DNA of 64,000 nt from Aeromonas salmonicida subsp. salmonicida (GTDB lineage Bacteria; Pseudomonadota; Gammaproteobacteria; Enterobacterales; Aeromonadaceae): NCBI RefSeq assembly GCF_001643305.1, contig NZ_LSGW01000115.1:1-64000 (forward strand). The letters run 5' to 3'. How positions within the stretch are numbered: position 1 is the stretch's first letter; every line of letters starts with the position of its first letter. The notes below the pieces were generated by a model. It made no database searches and was not told the origin of the DNA. It saw only the letters and a list, made by a program, of their open reading frames with translations. Shown here piece by piece: positions 63,821 through 64,000 of the stretch. The position numbers and the translations under genes were made by a program.

Positions 63821-64000
63821 CCATATAGGTCTGGTGGTGCCGGATCTCGCCAGCGGTGAGGCCTATTGCCGGGAGGTGCTGGGGCTGACTCGCTTCTCGG
63901 TGGCGGTGGAAGATCCGTTGCAGAAGGTATGGGTGCAGTTCGTGCACGATGAGGGCGGACTTTGCTATGAGCTGGTGGCGCCGGCGACAGAGGATAGTCC
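63810..64000 (+). CDS. VOC/glyoxalase-family protein, 5' part
   Basis: The open frame from ATG 63810 runs to the window edge (63 codons seen). It begins with the vicinal oxygen chelate motif MQFDHIGLVVPDL with YCREVLGLTRF, typical of methylmalonyl-CoA epimerase and glyoxalase relatives; His5 is a likely metal ligand. It overlaps the end of the AAC(3) gene by 11 bp, so it belongs to the same unit. The rest is outside the window. Confidence 0.85.
   Translation, partial: MQFDHIGLVVPDLASGEAYCREVLGLTRFSVAVEDPLQKVWVQFVHDEGGLCYELVAPATEDS

Overview
The window looks like chromosomal DNA of an Aeromonas-type gammaproteobacterium. This is inferred from the high-GC coding style, enterobacteria/Vibrio-like housekeeping synteny (csd genes, yihD-srkA-dsbA, ilvGMEDA, priA/rpmE, rstAB) and a fused glycosyltransferase-deacetylase matching WahA, described for Aeromonas LPS core. 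I saw no rRNA, tRNA, CRISPR array, insertion sequence or prophage. Almost all of the DNA is coding.

Layout. 1-7.7 kb: tcdA and the csdA-csdE pair (tRNA ct6A formation), rep helicase, a GGDEF-EAL gene broken by a one-base frameshift, and cytochrome c5. 7.9-10.8 kb: a TetR regulator followed by kbl and tdh (threonine catabolism); kbl lacks about 31 internal residues. 10.9-18.9 kb: LPS core block (hldD, a GT4 transferase, wahA-like fusion, O-antigen ligase, GT25, two GT9 heptosyltransferase-like genes) with patchy AT-rich composition. 19-21.7 kb: yicC, rph, pyrE. 21.8-25.9 kb: copA-cueR with a CueR-type promoter, and a membrane diguanylate cyclase. 26-30 kb: yihD, ccoG, srkA, dsbA, with a 103-bp tandem repeat copied from the srkA tail. 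30-33.2 kb: PhnDCE-type ABC importer with a double permease. 33.3-36.4 kb: pncB, pncA, NrtR-type regulator and a DUF523 gene; the pncA/pncB junction is duplicated. 36.6-39.1 kb: yihG, comM. 39.2-46 kb: ilvLGMEDA with leader peptide and attenuator. 46-49.7 kb: OmpA-like porin, HPP membrane protein divergent from a TetR regulator, and an EF-hand protein. 49.8-59.1 kb: priA, rpmE, SDR, short malic enzyme, Asr-like peptide, rstBA, trmA. 59.2-64 kb: DUF5610 protein, degenerate PduO-like protein, then a tightly overlapped FkbH - acyl carrier protein - AAC(3)-family acyltransferase - VOC set running off the right edge.

The best candidate for an under-described system is that right-edge set. FkbH enzymes load a glyceryl unit onto a carrier protein, and an AAC(3)-fold N-acyltransferase beside it suggests transfer of the acyl group to an amino group, perhaps on a surface sugar. 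That last step is inference. Other points worth checking are the broken GGDEF-EAL gene, the deleted kbl segment, the two local duplications (srkA tail, pncA/pncB junction), and the RstAB/Asr-like arrangement.
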